From Onthophagus taurus (taxonomy: Eukaryota > Arthropoda > Insecta > Coleoptera > Scarabaeidae), in contig NC_091970.1 in NCBI RefSeq assembly GCF_036711975.1, forward strand, positions 9,555,501 through 9,619,500: 64,000 nt of DNA, read 5' to 3'. A model generated the notes under the pieces. The model was not told where the DNA came from and searched no databases. It saw only the letters and a list, made by a program, of their open reading frames with translations. Both the position numbers and the translations under genes were made by a program. Each line of letters starts with the position of its first letter. The stretch's first letter is position 1. Positions 38,601-47,727 of the stretch are shown piece by piece.

Positions 38601-41600
38601 ATTTGTTTAGAATTACTTCAGGAACAGTGTTTGTTAATACAATTTTTTGCTAACTTGAAATTTTAATTTCCCTCTGAATAGTATGCTATCAAAATTAATT
38701 ATCTCAATAATTATTGGTTTTATCAAAAAATGTTTTAAATAAAATTTGTTTCAATTTCGATTTTGAATCAATTATCTTAATAAAAAAAATTAAATTTCTA
38801 TTAATTAAGCATCCAAGTGTAATTATGTATAAAAACGGAAAAATTATTATTTTGGGGTTATCTCCTTAATTATTGATTAAATCAAAAAATTTTGTTAACA
38901 ATGTTTGTTAAGAATTGCTTCAGGAACAGTGTTTGTTAAAACAATTTTTTTCTAACTTGAAATTTTAATTTCCCACTGAACAGTATGCTACAAAAATTAC
39001 TATTTTTGAGGTTATAACCTTATTGTTGATTTAATCAAAAAATGTTGTTAACAAAATTTGTTTAGAATTACTTCAGGAACAGTGTTTGTTAATAAAATTT
39101 TTTGCTAACTTGAAATATTAATTTCCCTCTGAATAGTATGCTATCAAAATTTATTATCTCAATAATTATTGTTTCTATCAAAAAATGTTTTAAATAAAAT
39201 TTGTTTCAATTTCGATTTTGAATCAATTATCTTAATAAAAAAATTTTACATTTCTATTAATTAAGCATCCAAGTGTAATTATACAGGGTGTTTCGCAACG
39301 ATTGCGCAATACTTCACCAGCGTATTCTCTGATCGAAAATAGACAAAAAAAGCATAATAAACATAACCCGTTATTGCATATTGTTCCCAATCGGGAACAC
39401 ATATTTTATATATATAGTAACGCCATATTATGCATTTTCAACGAATTGTACGATACAGTTATGTGTTTCTAGTTTTAATCAAGGTATGCTCACATGGTGA
39501 ACGAATTATCTCTTGTGTGTCATAGCTTAGCAACAACTATTGTCTACTATTGTAAGTGTAGGATTGTTTACAATAACTATGACGCGGTTATGACGTGCGA
39601 GAGCCAATTTGTTCACCGTGTGAGCATAAAATCTCAGTTATTAGGTCCATTTTTCCTTCCAAAGAGATTGACAGCCAATGCTTCCATACATTTTTTACAA
39701 AATAAGCTTATTATTTGGCGAATTACCTCTGCAAATGGTGCAAGACCTTATGCATGCGCTACTTGAGCATACTTAAATGACAGATTTAATTTAACGTAGT
39801 AAAACAAATATCCGATGGTATCTTTGAACGCATTAGAACTTTATTTAAAAAACGTATCCATTTATGTTTAGAAGTAAATGGTGCGCATATTGAACATTTA
39901 TTATAATATCATTCTTTTCCAATTTGTTTAATATTCGTTGTCAACTTATGAAACTAAAATTTTGAATATCTCGAAAATGGACTATTTTTGGACATATATT
40001 TATTAGGCTTTTCGGTCTATTTTCGACCAGAGAATACGCCGGTGAAATATTGTCCAATCGTTCCGGGACACCTGTATATAAAAACGGAAAAATTATTATT
40101 TTGAGGTTATCTCCTTAATTATTGATTAAATCAAAAAATTTTGTTAACAATATTTTTTAAGAATTACACCAGGAACAGTGTTTATTAAAACAATTTTTTT
40201 CTAACTTGAAATTTTAATTTCCCACTGAACAGTATGCTACAAAAATTAATATTTTTGAGGTTATATCCTTATTGTTGATTTAATCAAAAAATTTTGTTAA
40301 CAAAATTTGTTTAGAATTACTGCAGGAACAGTGTTTGTTAAACAATTTTTTTCTAACTTGAAATTTTAATTTCCCACTGAACAGTATGCTACAAAAATTA
40401 ATATTTTTGAGGTTATATCCTTATTGTTGATTTAATCAAAAAATTTTGTTAACAAAATTTGTTTAGAATTACTGCAGGAACAGTGTTTGTTAAACAATTT
40501 TTTTCTAACTTGAAATTTTAATTTCCCACTGAACAGTATGCTACAAAAATTAATATTTTTGAGGTTATATCCTTATTGTTGATTTAATCAAAAAATTTTG
40601 TTAACAAAATTTGTTTAGAATTACTGCAGGAACAGTGTTTGTTAAACAATTTTTTTCTAACTTGAAATTTTAATTTCCCACTGAACAGTATGCTACAAAA
40701 ATTAATATTTTTGAGGTTATATCCTTATTGTTGATTTAATCAAAAAATTTTGTTAACAAAATTTGTTTAGAATTACTGCAGGAACAGTGTTTGTTAAAAC
40801 AATTTTTTTCTAACTTGAAATTTTAATTTCCCACTGAACAGTATGCTACAAAAATTAATATTTTTGAGGTTATATCCTTATTGTTGATTTAATCAAAAAA
40901 TTTTGTTAACAAAATTTGTTTAGAATTACTGCAGGAACAGTGTTTGTTAAACAATTTTTTTCTAACTTGAAATTTTAATTTCCCACTGAACAGTATGCTA
41001 CAAAAATTAATATTTTTGAGGTTATATCCTTATTGTTGATTTAATCAAAAAATTTTGTTAACAAAATTTGTTTAGAATTACTGCAGGAACAGTGTTTGTT
41101 AAACAATTTTTTTCTAACTTGAAATTTTAATTTCCCACTGAACAGTATGCTACAAAAATTAATATTTTTGAGGTTATATCCTTATTGTTGATTTAATCAA
41201 AAAATTTTGTTAACAAAATTTGTTTAGAATTACTGCAGGAACAGTGTTTGTTAAACAATTTTTTTCTAACTTGAAATTTTAATTTCCCACTGAACAGTAT
41301 GCTACAAAAATTAATATTTTTGAGGTTATATCCTTATTGTTGATTTAATCAAAAAATTTTGTTAACAAAATTTGTTTAGAATTACTGCAGGAACAGTGTT
41401 TGTTAAACAATTTTTTTCTAACTTGAAATTTTAATTTCCCACTGAACAGTATGCTACAAAAATTAATATTTTTGAGGTTATATCCTTATTGTTGATTTAA
41501 TCAAAAAATTTTGTTAACAAAATTTGTTTAGAATTACTGCAGGAACAGTGTTTGTTAAACAATTTTTTTCTAACTTGAAATTTTAATTTCCCACTGAACA

Positions 41601-44600
41601 GTATGCTACAAAAATTAATATTTTTGAGGTTATATCCTTATTGTTGATTTAATCAAAAAATTTTGTTAACAAAATTTGTTTAGAATTACTGCAGGAACAG
41701 TGTTTGTTAAACAATTTTTTTCTAACTTGAAATTTTAATTTCCCACTGAACAGTATGCTACAAAAATTAATATTTTTGAGGTTATATCCTTATTGTTGAT
41801 TTAATCAAAAAATTTTGTTAACAAAATTTGTTTAGAATTACTGCAGGAACAGTGTTTGTTAAAACAATTTTTTTCTAACTTGAAATTTTAATTTCCCACT
41901 GAACAGTATGCTACAAAAATTAATATTTTTGAGGTTATATCCTTATTGTTGATTTAATCAAAAAATTTTGTTAACAAAATTTGTTTAGAATTACTGCAGG
42001 AACAGTGTTTGTTAAACAATTTTTTTCTAACTTGAAATTTTAATTTCCCACTGAACAGTATGCTACAAAAATTAATATTTTTGAGGTTATATCCTTATTG
42101 TTGATTTAATCAAAAAATTTTGTTAACAAAATTTGTTTAGAATTACTGCAGGAACAGTGTTTGTTAAACAATTTTTTTCTAACTTGAAATTTTAATTTCC
42201 CACTGAACAGTATGCTACAAAAATTAATATTTTTGAGGTTATATCCTTATTGTTGATTTAATCAAAAAATTTTGTTAACAAAATTTGTTTAGAATTACTG
42301 CAGGAACAGTGTTTGTTAAACAATTTTTTTCTAACTTGAAATTTTAATTTCCCACTGAACAGTATGCTACAAAAATTAATATTTTTGAGGTTATATCCTT
42401 ATTGTTGATTTAATCAAAAAATTTTGTTAACAAAATTTGTTTAGAATTACTGCAGGAACAGTGTTTGTTAAACAATTTTTTTCTAACTTGAAATTTTAAT
42501 TTCCCACTGAACAGTATGCTACAAAAATTAATATTTTTGAGGTTATATCCTTATTGTTGATTTAATCAAAAAATTTTGTTAACAAAATTTGTTTAGAATT
42601 ACTGCAGGAACAGTGTTTGTTAAACAATTTTTTTCTAACTTGAAATTTTAATTTCCCACTGAACAGTATGCTACAAAAATTAATATTTTTGAGGTTATAT
42701 CCTTATTGTTGATTTAATCAAAAAATTTTGTTAACAAAATTTGTTTAGAATTACTGCAGGAACAGTGTTTGTTAAACAATTTTTTTCTAACTTGAAATTT
42801 TAATTTCCCACTGAACAGTATGCTACAAAAATTAATATTTTTGAGGTTATATCCTTATTGTTGATTTAATCAAAAAATTTTGTTAACAAAATTTGTTTAG
42901 AATTACTGCAGGAACAGTGTTTGTTAAACAATTTTTTTCTAACTTGAAATTTTAATTTCCCACTGAACAGTATGCTACAAAAATTAATATTTTTGAGGTT
43001 ATATCCTTATTGTTGATTTAATCAAAAAATTTTGTTAACAAAATTTGTTTAGAATTACTGCAGGAACAGTGTTTGTTAAACAATTTTTTTCTAACTTGAA
43101 ATTTTAATTTCCCACTGAACAGTATGCTACAAAAATTAATATTTTTGAGGTTATATCCTTATTGTTGATTTAATCAAAAAATTTTGTTAACAAAATTTGT
43201 TTAGAATTACTGCAGGAACAGTGTTTGTTAAAACAATTTTTTTCTAACTTGAAATTTTAATTTCCCACTGAACAGTATGCTACAAAAATTAATATTTTTG
43301 AGGTTATATCCTTATTGTTGATTTAATCAAAAAATTTTGTTAACAAAATTTGTTTAGAATTACTGCAGGAACAGTGTTTGTTAAACAATTTTTTTCTAAC
43401 TTGAAATTTTAATTTCCCACTGAACAGTATGCTACAAAAATTAATATTTTTGAGGTTATATCCTTATTGTTGATTTAATCAAAAAATTTTGTTAACAAAA
43501 TTTGTTTAGAATTACTGCAGGAACAGTGTTTGTTAAACAATTTTTTTCTAACTTGAAATTTTAATTTCCCACTGAACAGTATGCTACAAAAATTAATATT
43601 TTTGAGGTTATATCCTTATTGTTGATTTAATCAAAAAATTTTGTTAACAAAATTTGTTTAGAATTACTGCAGGAACAGTGTTTGTTAAACAATTTTTTTC
43701 TAACTTGAAATTTTAATTTCCCACTGAACAGTATGCTACAAAAATTAATATTTTTGAGGTTATATCCTTATTGTTGATTTAATCAAAAAATTTTGTTAAC
43801 AAAATTTGTTTAGAATTACTGCAGGAACAGTGTTTGTTAAACAATTTTTTTCTAACTTGAAATTTTAATTTCCCACTGAACAGTATGCTACAAAAATTAA
43901 TATTTTTGAGGTTATATCCTTATTGTTGATTTAATCAAAAAATTTTGTTAACAAAATTTGTTTAGAATTACTGCAGGAACAGTGTTTGTTAAAACAATTT
44001 TTTTCTAACTTGAAATTTTAATTTCCCACTGAACAGTATGCTACAAAAATTAATATTTTTGAGGTTATATCCTTATTGTTGATTTAATCAAAAAATTTTG
44101 TTAACAAAATTTGTTTAGAATTACTGCAGGAACAGTGTTTGTTAAACAATTTTTTTCTAACTTGAAATTTTAATTTCCCACTGAACAGTATGCTACAAAA
44201 ATTAATATTTTTGAGGTTATATCCTTATTGTTGATTTAATCAAAAAATTTTATTAACAAAATTTGTTTAGAATTACTTCAGGAACAGTGTTTGTTAATAC
44301 AATTTTTTGCTAACTTGAAATTTTAATTTCCCTCTGAATAGTATGCTATCAAAATTAATTATCTCAATAATTATTGTTTCTATCAAAAAATGTTTTAAAT
44401 AAAATTTGTTTCAATTTCGATTTTGAATCAATTATCTTAATAAAAAAATTTTACATCTCTATTAATTAAGCATCTAAGTGTAATTATGTACAAAAACGGA
44501 AAAATTATTATTTTGAGGTTATCTCCTTAATTATTGATTAAATCAAAAAATTTTGTTAACAATGTTTGTTAAGAATTGCTTCAGGAACAGTGTTTGTTAA

Positions 44601-45211
44601 AACAATTTTTTTCTAACTTGAAATTTTAATTTCCCACTGAACAGTATGGTGTTCTTTTAATCAGAACGAGTGGAGGGGGGAAATCGTATCGTATAAGAAT
44701 AAAATTAATTTAATCGAATCAAACTTCAAACGAATTTTATTACAGCCAGAAAGAATCGATCCGCAAGGCGTTAAAGGTTACGATGTTCGCAGTGATGTTT
44801 GGTCATTAGGAATAACACTTTTCGAAGTCGCCACCGGCCAATTTCCTTATCCCAAATGGTCGAGTGTTTTCGATCAACTCCATCAGGTTGTTAATGGCCC
44901 CGCGCCACGTTTAACTACTAATTATAATGGTGGCAATCATAACGCGAACACTTTTACCCAAGAATTCGTTCACTTCGTTAATACTTGGTGTGTTTATTTA
45001 TTTATTTATTCATTTTTTATTTAATTAATGAAATTTTTGTTTTAGTTTGATAAAAGAAGAAAGTTCAAGACCTAAATATAATAAATTATTACAAGATCCT
45101 TTTATAATACGTTCAGCAAGTGAAGCTGTTGATGTTGCGGAATATGTGACAAAAATTTTGGATAATATGTCGGATATGGGGATAACAGCGTTTACTACGG
45201 ATCAGCAGTAA
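11606..45211 (+). CDS. Mkk4: Dual-specificity MAP kinase kinase 4 (JNK kinase)
   Basis: Five coding exons: 11606-11639, 11697-11787, 18853-19453, 44746-44987 and 45046-45211. All GT/AG, all phases agree, total 1134 bp = 377 aa. The enzyme phosphorylates the Thr-Pro-Tyr loop of JNK (and p38) in the cytoplasm. Seen: glycine loop GEIGRGGFGTV (residues 77-87), ATP lysine in AVKRIRS (K102), catalytic HRDVKPSN (198-205, Asp200), DFG (218-220), activation-loop Ser228/Thr232 in SIARTKDAG, then PYMA|PERIDP split by intron 3 and DVRSDVWSLGITLFE. VDEKEQKQLLMDLEVVM and EGDCWICMELM are diagnostic of MKK4 rather than MKK7 or MKK3/6. The short N-terminus has a basic patch (GGGRPKMMLPKVP) that may be the MAPK docking site. 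Introns 2 (7.1 kb) and 3 (25.3 kb) are swollen by repeats, but the coding sequence is intact. Confidence 0.95.
11990..12310. repeat. Diverged ~30-40-bp minisatellite, left block
   Basis: Degenerate units of the type ACTGCTTCCAAGACTACTTATTG...TTGGAAAAGA within Mkk4 intron 2. The stretch 12150-12295 reappears nearly unchanged at 14570-14700, on the other side of the 690-bp array. The open frame at 12057-12260 is a shadow. Confidence 0.6.
12360..14520. repeat. Tandem triplication of a ~690-bp unit with internal inverted repeats
   Basis: The landmark GGTTGA(G/C)AATGTCAACGTC occurs at about 12650, 13345 and 14024, giving periods of ~695 and ~679 bp. Each unit carries inverted pairs, for example TTAAAGGATTTTTAATTAAG against TAAAAATCCTTTAAAATGAG, so each can fold on itself. 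It sits inside Mkk4 intron 2, between two halves of the minisatellite. Confidence 0.8.
14560..14860. repeat. Diverged minisatellite, right block
   Basis: Direct counterpart of 12150-12295 (TATTGCTTTCAAAGACTTTA, CTTCCAGAATGTTAGATACT, then further units to about 14850). The open frame at 14519-14758 is a shadow. Confidence 0.6.
15010..15245. repeat. CTAGAACTAACAC-type dispersed repeat
   Basis: GTACTAGAACTAACACAAGA, TCTAAAGATGGCTAAACCCG and CACTAGAACTAACACAGAGT match the 7975-8115 and 8806-8965 clusters, here close together as a small element of about 240 bp. Non-coding. Confidence 0.5.
15291..16124 (-). pseudogene. LINE retrotransposon fragment: end of reverse transcriptase and 3' end
   Basis: Read on the minus strand from 16124. 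The RT palm shows VPQGSVLGPILFLLYIND followed by a decayed catalytic box (DDDTSF). Stops and frame changes follow through about 15420, where scattered pieces such as HTRHRND and SFKYVGIKLYNLIPSQIRSLN match the usual C-terminal tail of insect Jockey/CR1-type LINEs. The element ends in a (TAA)n run at 15291-15313, its 3' tail. It is 5'-cut at 16124, where another LINE's tail abuts. Dead; inside Mkk4 intron 2 and antisense to it. Confidence 0.75.
16125..16880 (-). pseudogene. LINE fragment with RNase H domain and 3' tail
   Basis: On the minus strand, 16881-16444 encodes an RNase H-like region (IWVPGHSGVAGNEAADKLARDG), and 16429-16220 continues, after a frame change near 16440, with CRLCAEEAETVEHVLCHCPA, a Cys/His C-terminal motif typical of R1/I/Jockey-group LINEs. 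The 3' tail is a short (ATGTA)n-like run at about 16123-16140. The 5' side is interrupted by the transposon at 16881. The RT of this LINE is not seen, so it is 5'-truncated. The plus-strand frames at 16173-16754 and 16454-16684 are shadows. Confidence 0.75.
16881..17618 (+). mobile_element. Internally deleted Tc1/mariner-type element inserted in the LINE
   Basis: Ends CAGGCTGTCC at 16881 and GGACAGCCTG ending near 17614, with about 20 bp of imperfect TIR. Flanks share TAGCA/TATAGCA, so the target site cannot be fixed between TA and a 5-bp duplication. At 16888-17160 it keeps only the C-terminal part of a transposase (WPPRSPDLTPVDFYLWG and a downstream basic tail), the same family as the element at 28361. 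The remaining ~450 bp is non-coding. Confidence 0.7.
17622..18850. other. Rest of Mkk4 intron 2: old repeat debris
   Basis: No exon found. A right-end-like CACCGGAACACCTGTATA at about 17866-17883 suggests a truncated TA-inserting transposon. (AAAT)n-like runs occur at about 18070-18100. The minus-strand open frame 18524-18889 overlaps the start of Mkk4 exon 3, is Lys/Asn-rich and matches nothing I know. Confidence 0.45.
20289..21654. mobile_element. Foldback (palindromic) element nested in the transposon above
   Basis: CAGGGTGGTTCAAATTCGAT at 20289 and its inverse ending CCATCCTG at 21654, with TA on both sides. Arms of about 520 bp match through the whole length (for example GACATTATATGGACACTTTT against its inverse near 21410, and CAGTTTCCTGTAAAT near 20779 against its inverse near 21165), with a ~320-bp non-palindromic middle. 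No coding sequence; the frame at 21145-21357 is a shadow. Confidence 0.85.
21660..22506 (-). pseudogene. Broken transposase of the 19596-22913 element
   Basis: The N-terminal 123 residues are open (22506-22135), with two helix-turn-helix-like segments (NISYNAVLRQFEEKFG..., VSLRKRAVHVGISKSHLQRI). After a frame change the catalytic region continues with IFSDEASFTTNG (first Asp) and, further on, QQDM..AHIPP (second) and WPPRSPHLSIMDFYFWG (third). Several stops interrupt it. The last two acidic residues are about 41 apart, as in the DD41D group. The last ~80 codons are separated by the nested foldback and resume near 20285. Confidence 0.75.
22916..28360. repeat. Satellite array, homogeneous 303-bp dimers (about 18 copies)
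   Basis: Exact 303-bp spacing, e.g. the phrase CAATGTTTGTTAAGAATTGC at 23281, 23584, 23887, 24190 and 24493. Each unit is an A/C-type plus a B-type ~152-bp monomer. Neighbouring copies are almost identical. Point variants are shared in runs: CCAGCTGTAA in a block from about 24110 to 25320, TTTTTTTCTAAC in four successive copies from 26965 to 27875. Confidence 0.92.
28361..30221 (+). mobile_element. DD41D Tc1/mariner-type transposon inserted cleanly in the satellite
   Basis: TIRs CAGGGTGATTTATAACATAC (28361) and its inverse ending CACCCTG at 30221, TA at both sides. Removing the element and one TA restores the normal satellite phrase AATTATATATAAAAACGG. A broken transposase lies on the plus strand. 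Full length 1861 bp. Confidence 0.92.
28802..29840 (+). pseudogene. Broken transposase, DD41D spacing
   Basis: Coding starts near ATG 28802 (MVMYSNEEY), loses frame about 28875, is open from about 28900 to 29490, then shifts again (a one-base loss) into the frame ending at 29840. Helix-turn-helix part around TSTRQISHQLEVSQNFVWRT. Catalytic Asp in VTDECCFT, MHDGCPAHF and PDLNPLDFFLWG; 41 residues separate the last two, which places it in the DD41D group of the Tc1/mariner superfamily. Typical C-terminus CVEMQGQHFEHML. The frameshifts make it inactive, though TIRs and target duplication are still clean. The frames on the other strand (28842-29063, 29444-29755) are shadows. Confidence 0.88.
30222..32049. 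repeat. Satellite array, mixed A/B/C monomers
   Basis: Continuation of the array after the transposon, with irregular order of monomer types. It includes runs of A monomers with the junction AATATTTTTAAGGTTATATC (about 31160 and 31310). Confidence 0.85.
32050..33253. mobile_element. Foldback element 2 (near-complete 1.2-kb palindrome)
   Basis: Starts CAGGTGTATCTGAATGA and ends TCATTCAGATACAGCCTG, TA on both sides. Arms of roughly 570 bp run to a short loop near 32650 (for example GGCGGAAAATTTTGGTTTAA near 32174 mirrored near 33110, and CCACTGACATTTAAACGTC near 32708 mirrored near 32575). No coding content. Confidence 0.85.
33254..34915. repeat. Satellite array, mixed A/B/C monomers
   Basis: Same family between foldback elements 2 and 3, mostly in A-B-C order. 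Confidence 0.85.
34916..36027. mobile_element. Foldback element 3, related to element 2, right end missing
   Basis: Begins CAGGTGTATCTGAATGACTG and follows element 2 closely. The mirror arm is present up to GCCGAAGTCGCCCAT at 36027, but the last ~80 bp are absent; an unrelated element continues from 36028. The frame at 35941-36126 spans this junction and is not a gene. Confidence 0.8.
36028..36854. mobile_element. Partial TA-type element fused to foldback 3
   Basis: Right end ...CTGACTCACCCTG at 36854 followed by TA. Its middle contains an inverted pair (AAAAAAGGTACTCTT near 36096 and AAGAGTACCTTTTTT near 36558). The left end is missing. The join at 36027/36028 leaves no satellite between the two elements. 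No recognisable protein. Confidence 0.55.
36855..39283. repeat. Satellite array, A-B-C trimers
   Basis: Regular A-B-C order with ~455-bp period, e.g. the phrase CTGAACAGTATG recurs near 37157, 37612 and 38067. Same family as 3950-7905. Confidence 0.88.
39284..40074 (+). mobile_element. Short non-autonomous Tc1/mariner-type element
   Basis: CAGGGTGTTTCGCAACGATT (39284) and its imperfect inverse ending CACCTG at 40074. The TIR is about 60 bp (through GTATTCTCTGATCGAAAATA), TA at both sides. At about 39798-39906 a C-terminal transposase remnant survives (LCLEVNGAHIEHLL then stop), similar to the end of the 28361 element's transposase. The frame at 39494-39766 has no recognisable content. Confidence 0.82.
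40075..40215. repeat. Satellite monomer (C type) after the element
   Basis: Resumes at TATATAAAAACGG, the normal position in the monomer, then runs into the homogeneous array. Confidence 0.8.
40216..44265. repeat. Satellite array, homogeneous 152-bp monomers (about 26 copies)
   Basis: The phrase ACAGTATGCTAC is spaced 152 bp (40381, 40533, 40685). All copies share TTACTGCAGGAACAGTG. A one-base-longer variant (GTTAAAACAA instead of GTTAAACAA, 153 bp) appears near 40795, 41858, 43228 and 43988, at multiples of the monomer (7, 9 and 5 units apart). Confidence 0.93.
44266..44650. repeat. Satellite, last A-B-C units before the right end
   Basis: Returns to older, trimer-type monomers (with ATCTCTATTAATTAAGCATC as in copy A) before the terminal hairpin. 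Confidence 0.8.
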
Positions 45212-45653
45212 TATATTGCGAAAAATTTGCTCAAAGAAAAAGAAAAAAAATTTGATTTCGTTCAATATTCCTATTTTAATCATTTTAATAATTTTATTCT
45301 CATCTTTTTATTGAAACTGTGTATGTACCATATGTACAATTGTGTAAATATTGTATAAAAATGAAAACAAAAATCGGTTTGATGAAAATCAAATGGTAAT
45401 AACATATTGATGATGATTTAAGGAGCGCATGTATGGAGCGTTTTAGAGAGGTTTTTATTGTTTACAACAATGCAGACAATAAAATTTTCCCCCTTCTATT
45501 TCCCCCCTTAAAAGAAATCGATTATCATCACATTTTTTTAATATGAAATTACATCTTAGTTGTTATTAATGCTGGACGCTTTTTGTTTGGACGCATTTTG
45601 CCCTCCCTTTCTTTTAACTTTAATTGTGTATAAGAACATGTTGAACAGTTGTA

Positions 45654-45659
45654 AATAAA
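45654..45659 (+). terminator. Poly(A) signal of Mkk4
   Basis: AATAAA 442 bp after the Mkk4 stop codon. It is the best candidate for the end of the 3' UTR. Confidence 0.5.
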
Positions 45660-45739
45660 TTGAAAATTTAAGTCAATTCTTATTTAATTATCTTAATTAT
45701 TAAATAAAAATATCATTAATAATAATCTCTTCTTGTTCA

Positions 45740-46660
45740 ACTTACTAATGAGCCATATCATAGAAGCCATCTCAAACAAAGTCTTGAAATCTATGTTGAA
45801 CCATGAAAAACCAAGAAATGGACACAGAGCTGGTTTCCCTCGAAGATTAATAAAATATTTAAAAAATTAAATTAATTTCTGTTGGTAACAGCGACATCTA
45901 TTAACTAATTTAATTAAATAAATGACATTAATCAAAGTTATAAACATATTTTGGCAATTCAATTAAAATTTGAACTCCATTACAGGAAACTGTAAAATAT
46001 GTCGATAAAATAGAAATCTGTGCAAATGCTAATTTACATTAATAAAATTGTTTCATAAAAACCGATTTTTATTTCTTCCCACCTAACTCAAATTATTATT
46101 CATTAAAAAATTTTGCTTTGCTTTAAATAAAACTACAATTAATTAAGAATAGATTTTTATATTTATTGATTATTTTACAAGAAACTTTGTTAACTATTTA
46201 AGAAATAGGCAACCACACATACATAAACATATATTGTGTAGCTAATTATACAATTAAATTAATATTAACGTTTTTTTTTATTGTCAATTAATAATTTACA
46301 ATTTCCTGTTTAATACATGACGAATCAAAATGTGCCACTTCTTCCTTTTTTCTTCTCTGAGCTTGCTATATCCTTTCATCATATATTCTAGTGTCTTGGT
46401 CTGGTTTCATTTTCTTAATTCATCGTAAACCTTTAAATTAATTAAAGTTAATAAGAATTTTAAGTTAATAAAAATTGTCGCCTCACAAAGTACCCAATAA
46501 GACCATAATGAATCAAATTAGGGCATAGGTATGATTTAAAAATAGACATCAAGCTTAAAAATCGTCAATCTTTTTTTACACGTGTGAAATCGCTCAAATA
46601 AGCCGTTAAAAATAAAAAGAAAAGTGCGGAAAAGTGAAAAACGGACCGAAAAATGAGTCG
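45740..46660. other. Intergenic DNA with possible LINE scrap
   Basis: The plus strand at 45749-45850 reads like a decayed RT segment (MSHIIEAISNKVLKSML...GHRAGFPRR), too short to be sure. TTACAGGAAACTGTAA at about 45982 echoes a phrase in the foldback arms at 20779. Nothing else supported. Confidence 0.3.
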
Positions 46661-46667
46661 TTTGACA

Positions 46668-47130
46668 GATATCATTTTGTGTAAGATTGGTTGCATAACA
46701 TTAAAATTTTATTTTTGTCATTTTTATAAAATTAAATTAATTCTAAATTGAAATGTATAACAAACAATTTTTATAAATCATAACAACAAAAAGGATAAGG
46801 TTGAGCTTTATCATTTTCAATATTAACCATAGGGCACGTTCAAAAATTAATTATTTTATTTTTTCAACCAATTTTTTCGCAAGAATACGGGGAAGGTTTT
46901 GCATTAACTTCCTTGTCCTTCATCGAGTTTTAACCGGGTTTATAACAAGAATACCCTTGATTTTTCAAAATCACATTTTAAAACAAAAATTGACTTCGTT
47001 ACCAAAAAAAAATTAATAAAAAAATCACCCATGTATAACCCATTATAAATAAATTATATTTATTTAATTACGTGTATGTAGTTTCATGTGGGGTGAATTC
47101 CTTTAGAATAATTATTATTAATTAATTTTA
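46668..47130 (-). pseudogene. Decayed copy of the SVWC peptide exon, copy 1
   Basis: The segment from GACAGATATCATTTTGTGTAAG onward repeats the exon-2 block of the gene at 47728 and its 3' flank. The stretch 46801-46990 aligns to its coding part, but the start of the cysteine-rich region is lost and frame and cysteines are damaged. No first exon is present. The plus-strand open frame 46801-47016 is antisense shadow. Confidence 0.65.
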
Positions 47131-47138
47131 TTTGACAG

Positions 47139-47617
47139 ATATCATTTTGTGTAAGATTGGTTGCATAACATTACAATTTTATTTTTTTAATCTTTTTAAA
47201 ATTAAATTAATTCTAAATTGAAATGTATAACAAACAATTTTTATAAATCATAACAACAAAAAGAATAAGGTTTTGTTATATCTCCGGGTGGAGCTTTATC
47301 ATTTTCAATATTAACCATAGGACACGTTCAAAAATTAACACCCCATTTTTTCAACCAATTTTTTCGCAAAAATACGACGAAGGGGTTGCATTAACTTCCT
47401 TGTCCTTCATCGGGTTTAAGCCAGGTTTATAACAAAAATACTCTTGATTTTTCAAAGTCACATCTTAAAACCAAAATTGACTTCCTTACCAAAAAAAATC
47501 ACCCACGTATAACCGATTAAATAAATAAATTATTTATAAATTATATTTGTTTAATTACGTGTATGTAGTTTCATGTGGGGTGAATTCCTTTAGAATAATT
47601 ATTTTTAATTAATTTTA
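47139..47617 (-). pseudogene. Decayed copy of the SVWC peptide exon, copy 2
   Basis: Second tandem copy. It keeps the end region (GGTTTTGTTATATCTCCGGG, minus-strand PPGDITKP) and the frame is partly recognisable, but positions that encode Cys in the intact gene are changed (for example TTTTCGCAAAAATACG where the intact copy has TTTTTCGCATGAATACG). No first exon. Confidence 0.65.
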
Positions 47618-47727
47618 TTTGACAGATATCATTTTGTGTAAAATTGGTTGCATAACATTAAAATTTTATTTTTTTAATCTTTTTAAAATTAAATTAATTC
47701 TAAATTGAAATGTATAATAAACAATTT

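Larger units (their letters stand above)
19482..44690. mobile_element. Satellite-carrying TIR element, copy B (25 kb) filling Mkk4 intron 3
   Basis: The left end ACTTTTGTAACAAAACAATA at 19482 continues into CGATTTCCCCCTCCACTC. The right end GAGTGGAGGGGGGAAATCGT runs to about 44690, preceded by the same GTTCT/AGAAC hairpin as copy A. Compared with copy A, the outermost 9 bp (left) and ~24 bp (right) are missing. The interior is the same ~152-bp-based satellite, grown to about 20 kb and interrupted by at least six other transposons. It begins 28 bp after the Mkk4 exon 3 donor and ends about 55 bp before the exon 4 acceptor, so essentially the whole intron is this element. Confidence 0.75.

Noticed and set aside
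45749-45850. Reverse transcriptase-like peptide after Mkk4
   Set aside because: Only ~30 codons of weak resemblance with broken frames; mentioned in the intergenic entry but not called.
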